Positions 52,406 to 62,960 of a stretch of DNA of 64,000 bases are shown here, piece by piece. Position 1 is the first letter of the stretch. Every line of letters begins with the position of its first letter. The translations under genes were made by a program, and so were the position numbers. The stretch is taken from the NCBI GenBank assembly GCA_020466095.1, contig CM035808.1:79265651-79329650 (forward strand), read 5' to 3'. Source of the stretch: Chlorops oryzae. Taxonomy: Eukaryota > Arthropoda > Insecta > Diptera > Chloropidae. A model generated the notes under the pieces. The model was not told the DNA's origin, searched no databases, and saw nothing but the letters and a program-made list of their open reading frames with translations.

Positions 52406-53312
52406 GTGCCAATGGTGAAACTCAACGGTTTAAGAGTTGCACAGCTTAACGAGCTATTACTAGCACACGATCTTCGGGTCACCGGTACGAAACTCAAGAA
52501 AATCCTGGCGCTGCAAGAAGTCCTAGGACCTGATGAGGTTGAAGAACGTGGAATTATTGGCGAAGAAAACGAAACGATTGGCGAACTTCGAGAGGCGGTG
52601 CAACGGTTGAGAGCCGAGGTCAGTCGGATGAGACGTGACGCGGCGTCAGCAGACGAGGCAGGGGCAGCGGAAGTTTTAGCAGTCAACGATCTGTCAAGCA
52701 TCGGTAACACCCAATCATCGAAAGTGAGCGTTAGCGAAGTTATGGGACTTCTCCCGGAGTATAACCCTCAAAGCGAATTCATCACGGCAGTTCAGTTCTT
52801 GCGGCGAATTGAGCGTTTGAGGGCAGCGTACGTATGGCCGGAGCAAATCGTTTTAATAGCGGCCCAGCAGAGGCTGAAAGGAATCGCCAAAGAATGGTTA
52901 GACGCTCAAACCGTTTTTACAACGTGGACCGACTTCACGGGCGCATTGACTCAGGATTTCCCATCAACGTTGAACGACGCAGAAATACATCGGATGATGG
53001 CACACCGGAAAAGAAAGGTTGGGGAAAGTATGGTGGACTACTACTACGCGGTGTTGACGTTGGGCCGTCGAGGGTGCATGGACGACGCGTCAATTATCAC
53101 GCACATGATAGCTGGACTGAATGACCAACAAACGACTCGTATGTTGGCATCAAGGATGTGGGCGTCGTGCACCGAGTTGTTGACAACGTTGAAACAGATG
53201 GCTTCAACGTATGTGGCCCCAGCAACAACTAACGGCCCACGTAACCCAAAGAGGGAACAAGCGAACAAGACATCCGAGGGGAAAAACGCATCCACGAACG
53301 AAGGAATCAAAT
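52406..53312 (+). pseudogene. Gag of element C, cut in the zinc knuckle
   Basis: The frame opens at GCCAATGG; the natural ATG was probably in the deleted junction (TTTATGCC in LTR 1) or is the ATG at 52412. It reads a coiled N-terminus (GELREAVQRLRAEVSRMRRD), then SEVMGLLPEYNPQSEFITAV, LIAAQQRLKGIAKEWLDAQ, DYYYAVLTLGRRGCMDD. The knuckle starts IKCYN and is cut by the insertion at 53321; it continues at 55282 as CNEYGRFALKC, where the zinc His is Arg, and the second knuckle has Phe for one Cys. Confidence 0.85.
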
Positions 53313-53494
53313 GTTATAACCATAGATTATTTTAAGAAAAATTAAGAGTCGGACCTTTTTGCGCTAATAGTAGCCCGTTTTAATGCATTTTTTTTTCATA
53401 AATTTTGTACATACCTTAAACGGTATTATTTAAATGCCACAAAGTAAGGAACATAAATGCGTCGTTGACTGCAACAAGAACAAAGAACGGTAAA

Positions 53495-54230
53495 CAAAAC
53501 ATTCTCGATGTCCAATAGAAACAGTGCCTCCCATTACTTAGAACTAATAGTCACATTCATTTGGGACAACGAAATGTCTCGATCGCTAATATGTGTACAT
53601 TTTGCAGTCTTTTCGTTTCATAACTTGAATCAGGGATGCAGCCAGAGAAATAATGCTCTGGTAGTTCTGATATACGCAAGAGTGGCAGCATTAAGGAATT
53701 TTGAGCCTGACAGTATCGCACTAAAATATTTGGGGGTTTTTTGAAAAGGTTTCGAGTGATGGACCAAACCAAAAAAGTTCAACAGAGGTGAATGACGTGC
53801 TGGATTTCGATGAAATATGAGGATATAGAATACAGTGTACCAATTCTAACTATTTGTCGTCATGTCAAATTTTTTTTAAAACTGTTTACAACTACTTTTG
53901 ATACCAGTGTTGTATGGGACCCATTGGGACTATCTTGTATCAGTTAAAGGAAAATTACAAAAGCAACTGGCATTCCGATGGGCATTTTACAAAGAAAAAC
54001 GAGATCAACCTACTGCCGAAGATCCATTGGACATTTGCTTTTGTGATCAAACTGGTTCCTGACGACGTCACAAGAGAATTGGTAAGTTTGTTTTGATTTT
54101 GAATTTATTAGTCAATTTGGCGGTAAGCGAAGTCCACAAAGGTGGATAACTAGAGCGGAGGTTATTGACTTACTAAGCGGAGATTAAATAGCATTAGAAG
54201 CTGTTATTGGCAAGCGTTAGTTTCAAACGG
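53495..54230 (+). repeat. Collinear scraps of element C pol inside the P-like element
   Basis: ATTCTCGATGTCCAA and CACATTCATTTGGGACAACG (53500-53575) equal 55406-55475; GGAAAATTACAAAA and CGATGGGCATTTTAC (53948-53990) equal 55724-55765; TCCACAAAGGTGGA (54133-54146) equals 55864-55877. The order is kept, with steadily changing offsets, so this is a divergent copy of the protease-RT linker of C carried by the inserted element. Confidence 0.65.
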
Positions 54231-54304
54231 GGAAACTGTCAACATCATTTTCGTGGGTAGATCACCTCTCTGAGGGCGGCCTATCAAAACCAACCGCAGA
54301 AACG

Positions 54305-54541
54305 ATGACCCAAATTAAGCAACTGCATTCAATATTTGAGGAACATAATTCAAACGGCCTCGCAATTATAAAGGGCTACTTAAAGTTTCACTTGCACAAA
54401 GCGGCGCACATACAGTGTGACGAGAGGATGAAATCCTTATTTTTCCGAGCGCGGATGCATTTCAAAATTCGACGGCTAAATCAAGAAATCGTCGAAACAG
54501 CGAATTCCAGCAAAAGAAAATTTTCTAAAATTGTAACTTGA
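54305..54541 (+). pseudogene. C-terminal fragment of a P/THAP-type transposase
   Basis: Begins in the frame of WVDHLSEGGL (about 54255) and ends at the stop 54541. The IFEEHN and FFRARMHFKIRRLN parts are the family-like marks. No catalytic residues are visible in this piece. Confidence 0.45.
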
Positions 54542-55240
54542 TTTAAATAAAAAAAAACGTTTCCTTTTACTTTTTGTTTTATTAAAGAGTTTATTTGTTA
54601 CTTTTTATTAGATTTCATCGTTGCCTAAACGGATAACTACATTTGGCTCACGCATATTTATTTAACAAACATAATAAAATTTTTTTCAAAACTTCTAAAC
54701 CTAACCTAAAAACTTTCATTTGCATTTTATTTATAAACTGAAAGCTTTATCTACCACACAAAAATAACAAATTTATTCTTTGTATATTAAACTTTCTCTT
54801 AAAAACACTTTTTATCTACATTTCAATTAAATAAAATCACTTTTTTTAACACTAACCAAGAAGCCCTGACCATTCACTTCAAATAACATACAAAATGTAA
54901 ACAAACACAACAGCTGCGTTCTCGTGTGACGTAGATGCGCAGTAGAATTTTGTTTTTGCAACCGGAGTAGGTTATCTGTTTTTCTTTGTATCATGTCCTA
55001 GGGCTAAGTCGGCTTTCACACATACTATCGTTAACACAAGCGAAGGGATGATTAATAATCGCTGATTATAAAGTAATCGTTTGTACCACTTTTATCGCTA
55101 TTGACCGCTTCACGCTGCCGTAAGAAAGAGAGAAAGAATTTTTGTCATATTTCCGACGAGTTTTCATTACGAAATTATATTTTAAGAGCGTCCAATTCTG
55201 TGATTTAGAGTGGCCAATTTTACATTAAGAGTGGCTAGAG
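54542..55240. other. Non-coding right part of the P-like element
   Basis: Lysine-type A/T runs, no frame over 40 codons. Near the right end, GAGTGGCTAGAGCGGCCAGAGCGGCC contains short GAGCGGCC repeats. Confidence 0.4.
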
Positions 55241-55281
55241 CGGCCAGAGCGGCCGCCTTAAAATAATCCATGGTTATAACT

Positions 55282-57130
55282 GTAATGAATATGGTCGTTT
55301 TGCGCTAAAGTGCCCGCAACCACAAAGGAAACCTAGATGCAGTAAATTCCACAAAGTAGGCCATGCAGCGCCCAACTGCAACAAACAATCAGCGGTTACT
55401 AAAATTCTCGATGTCCAAGAAGAAACAGTGCCTCCCATAATGAAAATAGTCACATTCATTTGGGACAACGAAAGTGCGACGCTTGATGCATTCGTTGATA
55501 CGGACAGTGACACTACCCTAATACGGAAAACGGCAGCAAAGGAAATTGGCCTGCAACGCACTAGCAAACGCTTACTAGGGTTCGGTGGTGCCATAGTCGA
55601 AGTCACAGAGGTGGCAAACGTCTGGATCATGATAGAGGATAAGAAACAACCGATCACTCTTTGTGTCATGTCAGATGAGACGTTGCAGTATGATGTGTTG
55701 TTGGGAAGTGACATTTTACAGAAGGAAAATTACAAAACGTTGGCAGCGATGGGCATTTTGCAGATGAACGAGATCAAGTCTGCCGAAGATCATTGGAAAG
55801 TGTACAAACTGGTTGACGAGTACAAGGAATGCTTTGCGGAGGATATAAGTCAATTGGGAAAATCCACAAAGGTGGAAATGCAGATCGAGGTGACCATGAC
55901 GCGACCCATAATAGGGCAAAGGTACCAAGTTCCTCTAGTTCAACGGGCGAAACTGTCGGAATTTCTGCAAAAGCTATTGTTTCGTAAAGCAAACGGAGAA
56001 AGCCGCATGTGTGTCGACTTTCGAGCGCTCAATGAAGTCACCGTAAAGAAAAAATATATCATGCCGGTAGTCGAAGAACAATTGTCGGAGCTAGGTGGAA
56101 ATCAATATTTCACCACGGTGGATATGACGTCTGGATATTACCAGATTCCCCTTGCAGAAGACTCAAAGAAATATACCGCATTCCTCACTCATGATGGTCT
56201 TTACGAACACAATGTGATGCACTTTGGATTGGTCAATGCACCCATGGTTTTCCAAGAGGTCATGGCAGACGTTATCAGTACCATGAATTCCCGGAACAAC
56301 ATTGTCAACTATGTCGACGAGGTCATAATAGCAACTACGACAGTCGATGACGGGATCGAACGTCTGACGGATCTCCTCGAAGCGCTAAAAAACGCTGGCT
56401 TGACTCTGCGTCCACCAAAGAGTCAGTTCTTGGCTAGACGCGTCCATATCTTGGGCCATGAGATCGATGGCGACGGTATTCGCCTAGGTGTCAGGAAGAC
56501 GCAATGTATCGAAGACTTCCCAACCACGACCACGGTAACGTCAGTGCGGCAATTTTTAGGAGTCACGGGATATTTCCGGAAATTTATACGAGAATATAGT
56601 CTCATCGCACGACTCCTCACGGTGTTGTTGCAAAATAGAGTGACGTTCGAGTGGAAAGACGCCCAAAAGGAAGCATTTGCAAAACTCAAGGAGAAGCTGA
56701 CATGCAGGATGAGGACGGGCGCTGGAGGCCAGTGTTCTATTATAGTCGGCAATGCAGCGAGGCTGAACAAAACTACGCCTCGCATGAACTGGAGGTATTG
56801 GCGATAGTGGTAACCTCGCAAAGTTTCCGCATATATCTACTGGGAAAACGGTTCACAGTGGTTACCGATTGCAATGCCATCGCAACAACGAAGTCGACGA
56901 TGGCCCTTCTACCAAGAGTGGCTAGATGGTGGCTCCAGCTGCAGGAGTTCAATTTTGCCTGTGTTCACCGATCAGCTAGTAAGATGGGTTTAGCAGATGG
57001 ATTGAGTAGGCAACCATCGTTATCACCTATCGAGATCTCCGGGATCTCCGCCCTGCAACGTAAGGACGAAGGGATAAAAGGAATTGTAGAAGTTCTCTCA
57101 GGTAAGAAAGCGCAAAATTACGTCAATTAA
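55282..57130 (+). pseudogene. Pol of element C: protease, RT, RNase H
   Basis: Protease FVDTDSDTTLIRKTAAKEIG, where the usual Gly of DTG is Asp. RT: LQKLLFRKANGESRMCVDFR shows an in-frame loss of about 25 residues between the first RT blocks. Then FTTVDMTSGYYQIPL, MHFGLVNAPMVFQ and YVDEVIIATT (about 56315): the second Asp of the YxDD site is Glu. RNase H: after KLKEKLTC a deletion removes the first catalytic Asp segment and shifts the frame to DEDGRWRPVFYYSRQ, SHELEVLAIV and VVTDCNAIATT. The stop is at 57130. Confidence 0.9.
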
Positions 57131-58329
57131 AAGGGGAGCTCACGTAGCAGGGACCACGCTTATACCGAAAAGACAAGCGAGTACTGCGTCTCGTTGTACC
57201 TAAGGCTGTTCAATGTAGAGTGGTGCGGTCGTGCTATGATGAAGCTGGACATTTCGGGTTGGAAAAAACCTTGGAATGGGTGTTAAAGTATTTTTGGTTC
57301 CCACGGATGCGAGCTTACGTGAAGTCATATATCGGATCGTGCCCAAAGTGCTGCTACAATAAAGTGACGGGAGGCCAACGGGAAGGGCAACTTCACGTCA
57401 ACGAGGTGTTACCCATCCCTTTTAGAAGCCTTCACATAGATCATCTGGGTTCCTTCCCCAGGAGTAAGCATGGAAACCTATACATTCTGGTCATCGTATG
57501 CGTAATCAGTAAGTATGTGGTCTTACAGGCTCTACGAAATGCGCAAACAGCTCCAGTCATCACCACACTAACGGCTCTGATCGCAACTTATGGGCGTCCC
57601 TTACGTATCACATCCGACAGAGGCCCTGCTTTCACGTCCAAAGAGTTCGAAACGTTTTTACAGGACCATGGCGTGCAGCACGTGAAAGTGGCCGTGAGGA
57701 CCCCACGGGCTAACGAACAAGCGGAGCAAATAAACCGAACAATCCTGGCAGCAATAAAAAGTAGCATAAAAACCGACAAGGATTGGGACGACGCGTTGCT
57801 TAATTTGCAATGGTACATCAACTCGCAGTCTAATGCGACAACGAAGCATAGTCCAACCAGTCTGGTCTTTGGCTATGATTTGAAGGATGTCACCAGACCC
57901 CGCTAGATTCAGGTCCTAAGCGAAGAAGAAGGGAAAAATGACGAGTACCCAGACGTTAGAAGACAGGAAGTTGCTCAGCGCTTCAACGATGAAAAGCATA
58001 GGTGGAAAAGACGGTTCGATGCAGAGCATCCTACTCCACGACAGTATCATGAGGGAGATCTTGTGGCAATTGACCACGTACCGGCAGCATCCCGCACGCC
58101 TCACAAGCTGGAGCCATTGTTCAAGGGACCATACCTGGTGACGAAGGTGCTTAGCTATGACCGGTATGTCATTGAGGATCTTCCGGACGTAGGAAATAAG
58201 AGAAGGAAATACTCAGGAGTCTTTTCGACGGATCATATTAAGGCTTGGTGCCCGATAGGATCGGAGGAACTAGATGAACCCGACAAATCGTCCCAGAGCG
58301 ACGATGAGGCAGGATTGGCCGAGCTGTAA
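57131..58329 (+). pseudogene. Integrase of element C
   Basis: After stops at 57130 and about 57148, the integrase reads SCYDEAGHFGLEKTLEWVL and CPKCCYNKV (HHCC finger; the first His is Tyr), LHIDHLGSFP (Asp), ITSDRGPAFTSKEF (Asp) and RANEQAEQINRT (Glu). A stop at 57904 is followed by a shifted C-terminus: EVAQRFNDEK-like, then HKLEPLFKGPYLVTKVLSYD (GPY/F module) and an acidic end at 58329. Confidence 0.88.
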
Positions 58330-59087
58330 AGCCATACTGGCGTTACGGGTGCACAATCACACGACCGATAAAGCCACTTACAGTTTATGCATCTAAGTTG
58401 GCTTTGAAGACTACAGCAAATAATACAAAAGTTAACAAGGAACATTGATTTGTAAAAAGAAAGAGGAGAAAGGAATTTCCAAGCAAAAAGAATTTAAATA
58501 TCTGAATTCAGTGTGTTTACGTTTAATTTGGGCATCCTGATAGCGTTTGAAATAAATTCTCACTATCGGAAGGATCTGGAATTTTCATTTTGTACACATA
58601 ATAATTAGCTCGATCTTGTGAGTCTAACTGTGGTGATATTTAATATAACCGTTAGAAAGTAAATACCACAACCAATATTTTCTTTTCAAAGGTTTTGCCA
58701 GTGAAAACAGTTGTTATACAAAGCAAAAATAATTAGCCGAAACGGAACTGTTTTCAGGATTAAAAAGTGGCGAAGTCACATACCGAAGAAGGTAAATATT
58801 CTATAGCTTATTTTTGTTTTGTTAATTTTAACGATAAAGGATTGAATTTATAATTTCGAATTCTATTTAAATACAAGTTCGAAAATTTTAAATTTGAACA
58901 GTTTAAAAGAAAAATTCATACATAAAAAAGTAAGATATAAAGTTTAAAAGTTAATATATACATATATATAATAAATAAAACGAAAATGGTTAGTAAAAAT
59001 TTTAGTTCGATTTAAAAGCTCGGAGTCCTGTCTGATAGAACAATCCTTCTCGATTCGAAACGGGAAATTATTAAAACACATCAAAAA
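58330..59087. other. Gap between elements C and D
   Basis: A+T-rich with no frame. No LTR of C is found. AAATAAATTCTCACTATCGG near 58550 could be the tail of a LINE or LTR, but no partner exists in the window. Confidence 0.4.
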
Positions 59088-59555
59088 ATGTCTCCGGTTC
59101 ATTTAACAAGAGTAGCAACAGCAAACGATTTGGTGGATCATGCAGAAAACTTTAGAAGGGGTTATTCTAACAAATTTGTAGATAAAACACCCTTAGCAGA
59201 AATTCAACAAATTCGTTGTTCCTTTTGCAAATTTAAAGGTTATTTTGAGGATTTCTACTTAAAAAGGAGGAACACACGTTATTGCAGTTTTGGACATGAA
59301 TATAGCGTAGGGTGCAATATAAGGACTACAAGCCAAATTTTGAAATCGTGTCTTTATTGCGGAAGAAATAAACACTTAGAGAGCACGTGTTTCAGTAAGA
59401 TGAGAACTTTTTTTTGTAAAATTTGTGGAGTTAATATTCACAAGAGTAGTATATTCTGCACAAGAAAAGATACGAAGAATATTACGGAAGTAATCAGTAC
59501 CAGAATGGAGCACAACCTAATAGAGGAGAAAGTCGAAACAGGGAAAATCATATAA
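59088..59555 (+). CDS. Gag-like protein fragment of retroelement D, Cys-rich
   Basis: A 155-codon open frame from an ATG: MSPVHLTRVATANDLVDHAE, then CSFCKFKGYF, CSFGHEYSVGC, and two CCHC-type knuckles CLYCGRNKHLESTC and CKICGVNIHKSSIFC (C-x2-C-x4-H-x4-C pattern in both). This is nucleocapsid-like. No capsid domain is seen upstream. It could also be a host Cys-rich protein, but the protease-like frame downstream argues for a retroelement. Confidence 0.55.
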   Translation: MSPVHLTRVATANDLVDHAENFRRGYSNKFVDKTPLAEIQQIRCSFCKFKGYFEDFYLKRRNTRYCSFGHEYSVGCNIRTTSQILKSCLYCGRNKHLESTCFSKMRTFFCKICGVNIHKSSIFCTRKDTKNITEVISTRMEHNLIEEKVETGKII

Positions 59556-59689
59556 TATTAATAAATTTATGGCAAACAATTTTTCTTTAAATAGCACTAG
59601 AATTTTTAAGTTGTATACTCAGGAAACCCCCAGCGGTCCGGTCTTGGCCGACATACCTGAATGCCCAGACAGAGCGAGCTTATCAAGGG

Positions 59690-59876
59690 CCAAATCAAGT
59701 TCTAAATTTTAAAACAACAGTAGACGAAGCAAAGAATTATATAGAATTAGAGGAATTAGACAAAAATAGGATTTTCTTAGATGATGTAGACGAGAAACAG
59801 ATAAATGGCATGAATTTTGAAAAAAAATACAGGTCACATGTAGAAAAACAGAGAGTAAAAAATAATGTTTATTGAA
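59690..59876 (+). pseudogene. Acidic ORF fragment of retroelement D
   Basis: Reads TTVDEAKNYIELEELDKNRI, then FLDDVDEKQINGMNFEKKYR and a stop at 59876. It probably continues the gag/pol frame of D after a break near 59560-59690. No domain recognised. Confidence 0.35.
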
Positions 59877-60271
59877 AAAGAAAAACCAAAGGACTCATTT
59901 CAACGACCATGTCGTGGTGCACTTTTACGAACCTGATATACCAGTTATGAATAGAGAAATTGGAACTTAAAAATTTTTTTTTGGAACCATCAAAATAAGA
60001 TAAACAAGCACATTTACTAACTTATCTTCAAACCCAAAAGTAGAAACACTAAGTGAGAAAACTGCTGCAATTGCTAAAAGCAAAACCTAAGATAAGAACC
60101 AGTTTTATTTATAATTTTATCTTTTGTGTTACATATCTTCGCAATTTTAAAAGAAAATTTATTTGGTTTGTGCAATGAAATAAGCAAATAGGTTAATATT
60201 TAAAATAAAGAACCTAATAGGAACCTGATTAGAAATGGCACCAAATCTTTAATGCGCAATGTTCAGGGGCA
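59877..60271. other. Unassigned spacer in retroelement D
   Basis: No frame above 40 codons, A+T-rich. Confidence 0.4.
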
Positions 60272-60487
60272 GTGTCAGATGACGCGTTTAAAGTATTTAC
60301 TCGTGGACAAGCTGTAAATGATAGGGTAACCTTGTTAGTGGACACAAGGACGGATTTAAGTTTTATTAAGTCAGATGTGTTGAAAAGAAGAACCAATTCA
60401 GGAAAAATCAGATTTGGAGGCGATATTAGCTATGAGCAAAATGTAGAGATTATGCATTTCGAGCTTAGTCAACCAGAATCACTTTAA
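60272..60487 (+). pseudogene. Aspartic-protease-like fragment of retroelement D
   Basis: Reads RVTLLVDTRTDLSFIKSDVL: the position of the DTGA active site is DTRT, so the active-site Gly and Ala are lost. GKIRFGGDISYEQN follows. Reading goes on after a TAA at 60485 as VVPKIDKICITVAVTNK in the same strand. Confidence 0.5.
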
Positions 60488-61080
60488 CTTGTCGTTCCCA
60501 AAATCGATAAGATTTGTATTACAGTGGCAGTTACAAATAAAGCGAGGGAAGCGGAAGTGGCACCGATTTGCGAGAAATTAGTGTTGAAAAATAAGTAAAT
60601 TCAGAAAAAAGAAATTATTGATAAAAAATTGGTCTACTTAGCGGTGGGGATGTTGTGAATCAAAAGTCTAATGAATTGGAGTACGAGTTTGACGAGAAGA
60701 GCGAGGGTAATATTTGAGGTAAAACTAATAATAAAGAAGTTGGATTCGAGAACGAGGTCGGGTATAGTTCTTGTGGTACTAGAAGAGATGGTACTAATGG
60801 AAATAAAGAAGAAGGTGAAGATATTTCGAAAGAAACCCCACTAGATAGACATAAAAATCCTCATGAGAAGGTATCAGTTGAAAAAGAAAACCTAAATGAA
60901 GAATCAAAAGTTAGAGAGTTGAATATCTACGTGTATTTAAAAGGCCTTAATGTAATGCAAATATCAATTCAAAAGTTTTTCCCCACAATAAAAGCACTTA
61001 ATAAGAACTTTGTTAAAGAGTCTGTTCTGAAACAAAGCAAATCAAAATTAAAATTTTTGCAAACTAAGATAACTCATCTC
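60488..61080. other. Decayed 3' part of retroelement D
   Basis: Short broken plus-strand frames, Glu/Lys-rich. It merges into the first ORF of the LINE; an open frame from 60919 crosses the likely boundary. Confidence 0.35.
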
Positions 61081-61099
61081 CTCAACGTGCCGGCGGAAA

Positions 61100-62096
61100 A
61101 GCTCATTCCGCAACAGGTTTCATCCCTGGAGTGGGCAAAAAAAATTCAAAAAGGTCTCGAGGCCTCCAAACCGGACCTTGCATCCAAACGGCAAAGGTCT
61201 CAGGAGGAGGAAACCCCTCGTACAAAGAGACCACGAACAAATAAAACGCAGCCAAAGAGCTATAACGATGCTGCCAAGAACAGCCTGATCTTTGGCTTCA
61301 TCGACAAAAGCGTGGAAGAGGGAAGAATCCCGAAGGAAAAATGGAAGTGGGTTGCCAATTCAGTTTTTTCCATTTTCCTCTGGTGGAAAGTCCAGGGCCT
61401 CTTCCTTCTTGCGAAGATGCCGGATGGCACCAAGGCCAGGTGAAGCTGGTATCTTGCCCGGATGAGAGATCTGCTACTTTGTACAAGGTAGCTATCTCGA
61501 AGGTGGGTGAGGTGTGGCCTGGAGCCAGACTGGAGGCTGTGAACAAGAAGGATATTCCTTCACGACCGAGAGCTCGAGTCTGGATCCCGGCCATGCCTTC
61601 GGACCCAGAACAGATTCTGAAGCTTTTTAGGATCTTCAGCCAGCTCCTTCGTACGCAGAACTGGAAGGTAGCAAAGCTGGAGGAAACTGACGGACCAACT
61701 CGGCAAGCAGTACTTGTACTGAATTCTGAGTCTGTCAAGCCTCTAGTCGAAGCGCAAGGAATGGTCTCGAACGGCTTCGAAAAGGTTGCTCTAAAGGTGT
61801 ACCGTACGGACGCCTTGGGGCAAGATGGGGAAGAGTACGCAGTCAGCCAAAATTCAACTACCACGCACGTGGTAGAAACGGCCGCAGAGGAAGCGAGCAA
61901 AGCTGCCTTGGACGTCGCACCCGCTTCTGTGGAGCGTATGGAAGCTGGGGAAGACTCCCTTTCCGCGGCTAGTTCGGTGACCAGTCTGACGCGTCTATTC
62001 GAAGAAGACACTCTCCTTGCATCGCAGGATGAAGAAGAAGTTGCGGACGAGGATGCGGACGCAACAATGGCCGGATCTGTGGGATTAAGACTTTAA
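61100..62096 (+). pseudogene. LINE ORF1 (DUF4780-like), one frameshift
   Basis: The first frame gives a basic NLS-like stretch (SKRQRSQEEETPRTKRPRTN) and AAKNSLIFGFIDKSVEEGRI, ending at 61443. A shift near 61360 enters the frame with VKLVSCPDERSATLYKVAIS, EVWPGARLEAVNKKDIPSRP, RVWIPAMPSDPEQILKL and an acidic Ala/Glu-rich tail ending GLRL at 62096. This domain is the RNA-binding ORF1 of LOA-group LINEs in insects. Confidence 0.75.
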
Positions 62097-62109
62097 ACTA
62101 CTGGCTCTA

Positions 62110-62960
62110 TTACACAGCAGACATAGGTAGGCCTAGATCCTGCATTTTAGTAAAGAAAACATACAATGCATTCTTTATGTCGAATTTCAGTGATACTGAC
62201 ACGGTCGCTGTAAGTGTGGAGCTGCAGAGCGGAACACTGTGGCTTATATCCACATACATGGCACATGACGGCGAGAGACCGCCCCCCGTTCTTCGGAATA
62301 TCCTGACGGAGGCATGGCAGACCGGCACAAGAGTAGTAGTTGGAGCGGATGCAAAAGCCCACCACACGATATGGGGTAGTGCTGAAACTCACCCAATGGG
62401 TGAGTCACTTGTTGAATACATCTGTATCGAGAATATTGATAAATAGAAGCGAGGTGCTAGATATAACTCTGACCACACTCGCGGAAGACTCTATAAAGGT
62501 ATGGAAAGTACTGAAGGAGCACTCCTTCTCAGACCATCGCTATATTGAGTTTGGGATTGATATAGAGAACAAGCTACAGCCGGCATCCAGGAATTACCGT
62601 ACCGTACCGACTGGACAATATTTAGGAAAAAATTTGATAACTGTTTGAACGACCCACCGCCAATGATGGCTGACCCTGAGTGTGTAGAGTCGGCTGTCGG
62701 CACACTTACTAAAGCATACAAATCAGCGATTGAAGCTGCCTGTCCTCTGAAAAAGGGACGTGCCAAGACCAAGCCGTTCTGGTGGTCTGACGACATTCAT
62801 TGTCTGAGAACCTCCTGTTGACGGCTGTTCAACCAAACGCACTAATTTAGATGAAGGCTGGTATTTATATAAAACTGGTCTTAGCATCTACAAAGCGGAA
62901 ATTAAAAAGTCCAAGAGAGCTTCGTGGCATACCTTCTGCGAAAGCGTGGAGGGATGCTCG
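62110..62960 (+). pseudogene. LINE ORF2 endonuclease domain, broken
   Basis: ADIGRPRSCILVKKTYNAFF starts within the domain (N-terminus missing). Then VAVSVELQSGTLWLISTYMA, VVGADAKAHHTIWGS (the GDxNAHH-type motif with Ala-Asp-Ala-Lys) and, after a shift near 62400, SRSEVLDITL-like and EHSFSDHRYIEFGI, the SDH motif. More shifts near 62600 and 62820. Confidence 0.75.

Larger units (their letters stand above)
53321..55273 (+). mobile_element. P-like DNA transposon (8-bp duplication GTTATAAC)
   Basis: Ends CATAGATTATTTTAAG and inverted CTTAAAATAATCCATG, with perfect 8-bp duplications GTTATAAC (53313-53320, 55274-55281). P elements have 8-bp duplications and CAT-led ends. Inside, 54240-54541 reads WVDHLSEGGLSKPTAETMTQ and KSLFFRARMHFKIRRLNQEI, reminiscent of the C-terminus of P/THAP transposases, and MPQSKEHKCVVDCNKNK at 53434 could be a THAP start. 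hAT also makes 8-bp duplications, but the ends do not fit. Heavily degraded. Confidence 0.6.
51052..58329 (+). mobile_element. Ty3/gypsy element C with tandem 5' LTRs, no 3' LTR found
   Basis: LTR, ten internal bases, a second LTR (3'-deleted), gag, P-like insertion, then pol to 58329. No further copy of the LTR is seen to the right, so the 3' end is lost. Catalytic and zinc residues are mutated, showing decay. Confidence 0.85.
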
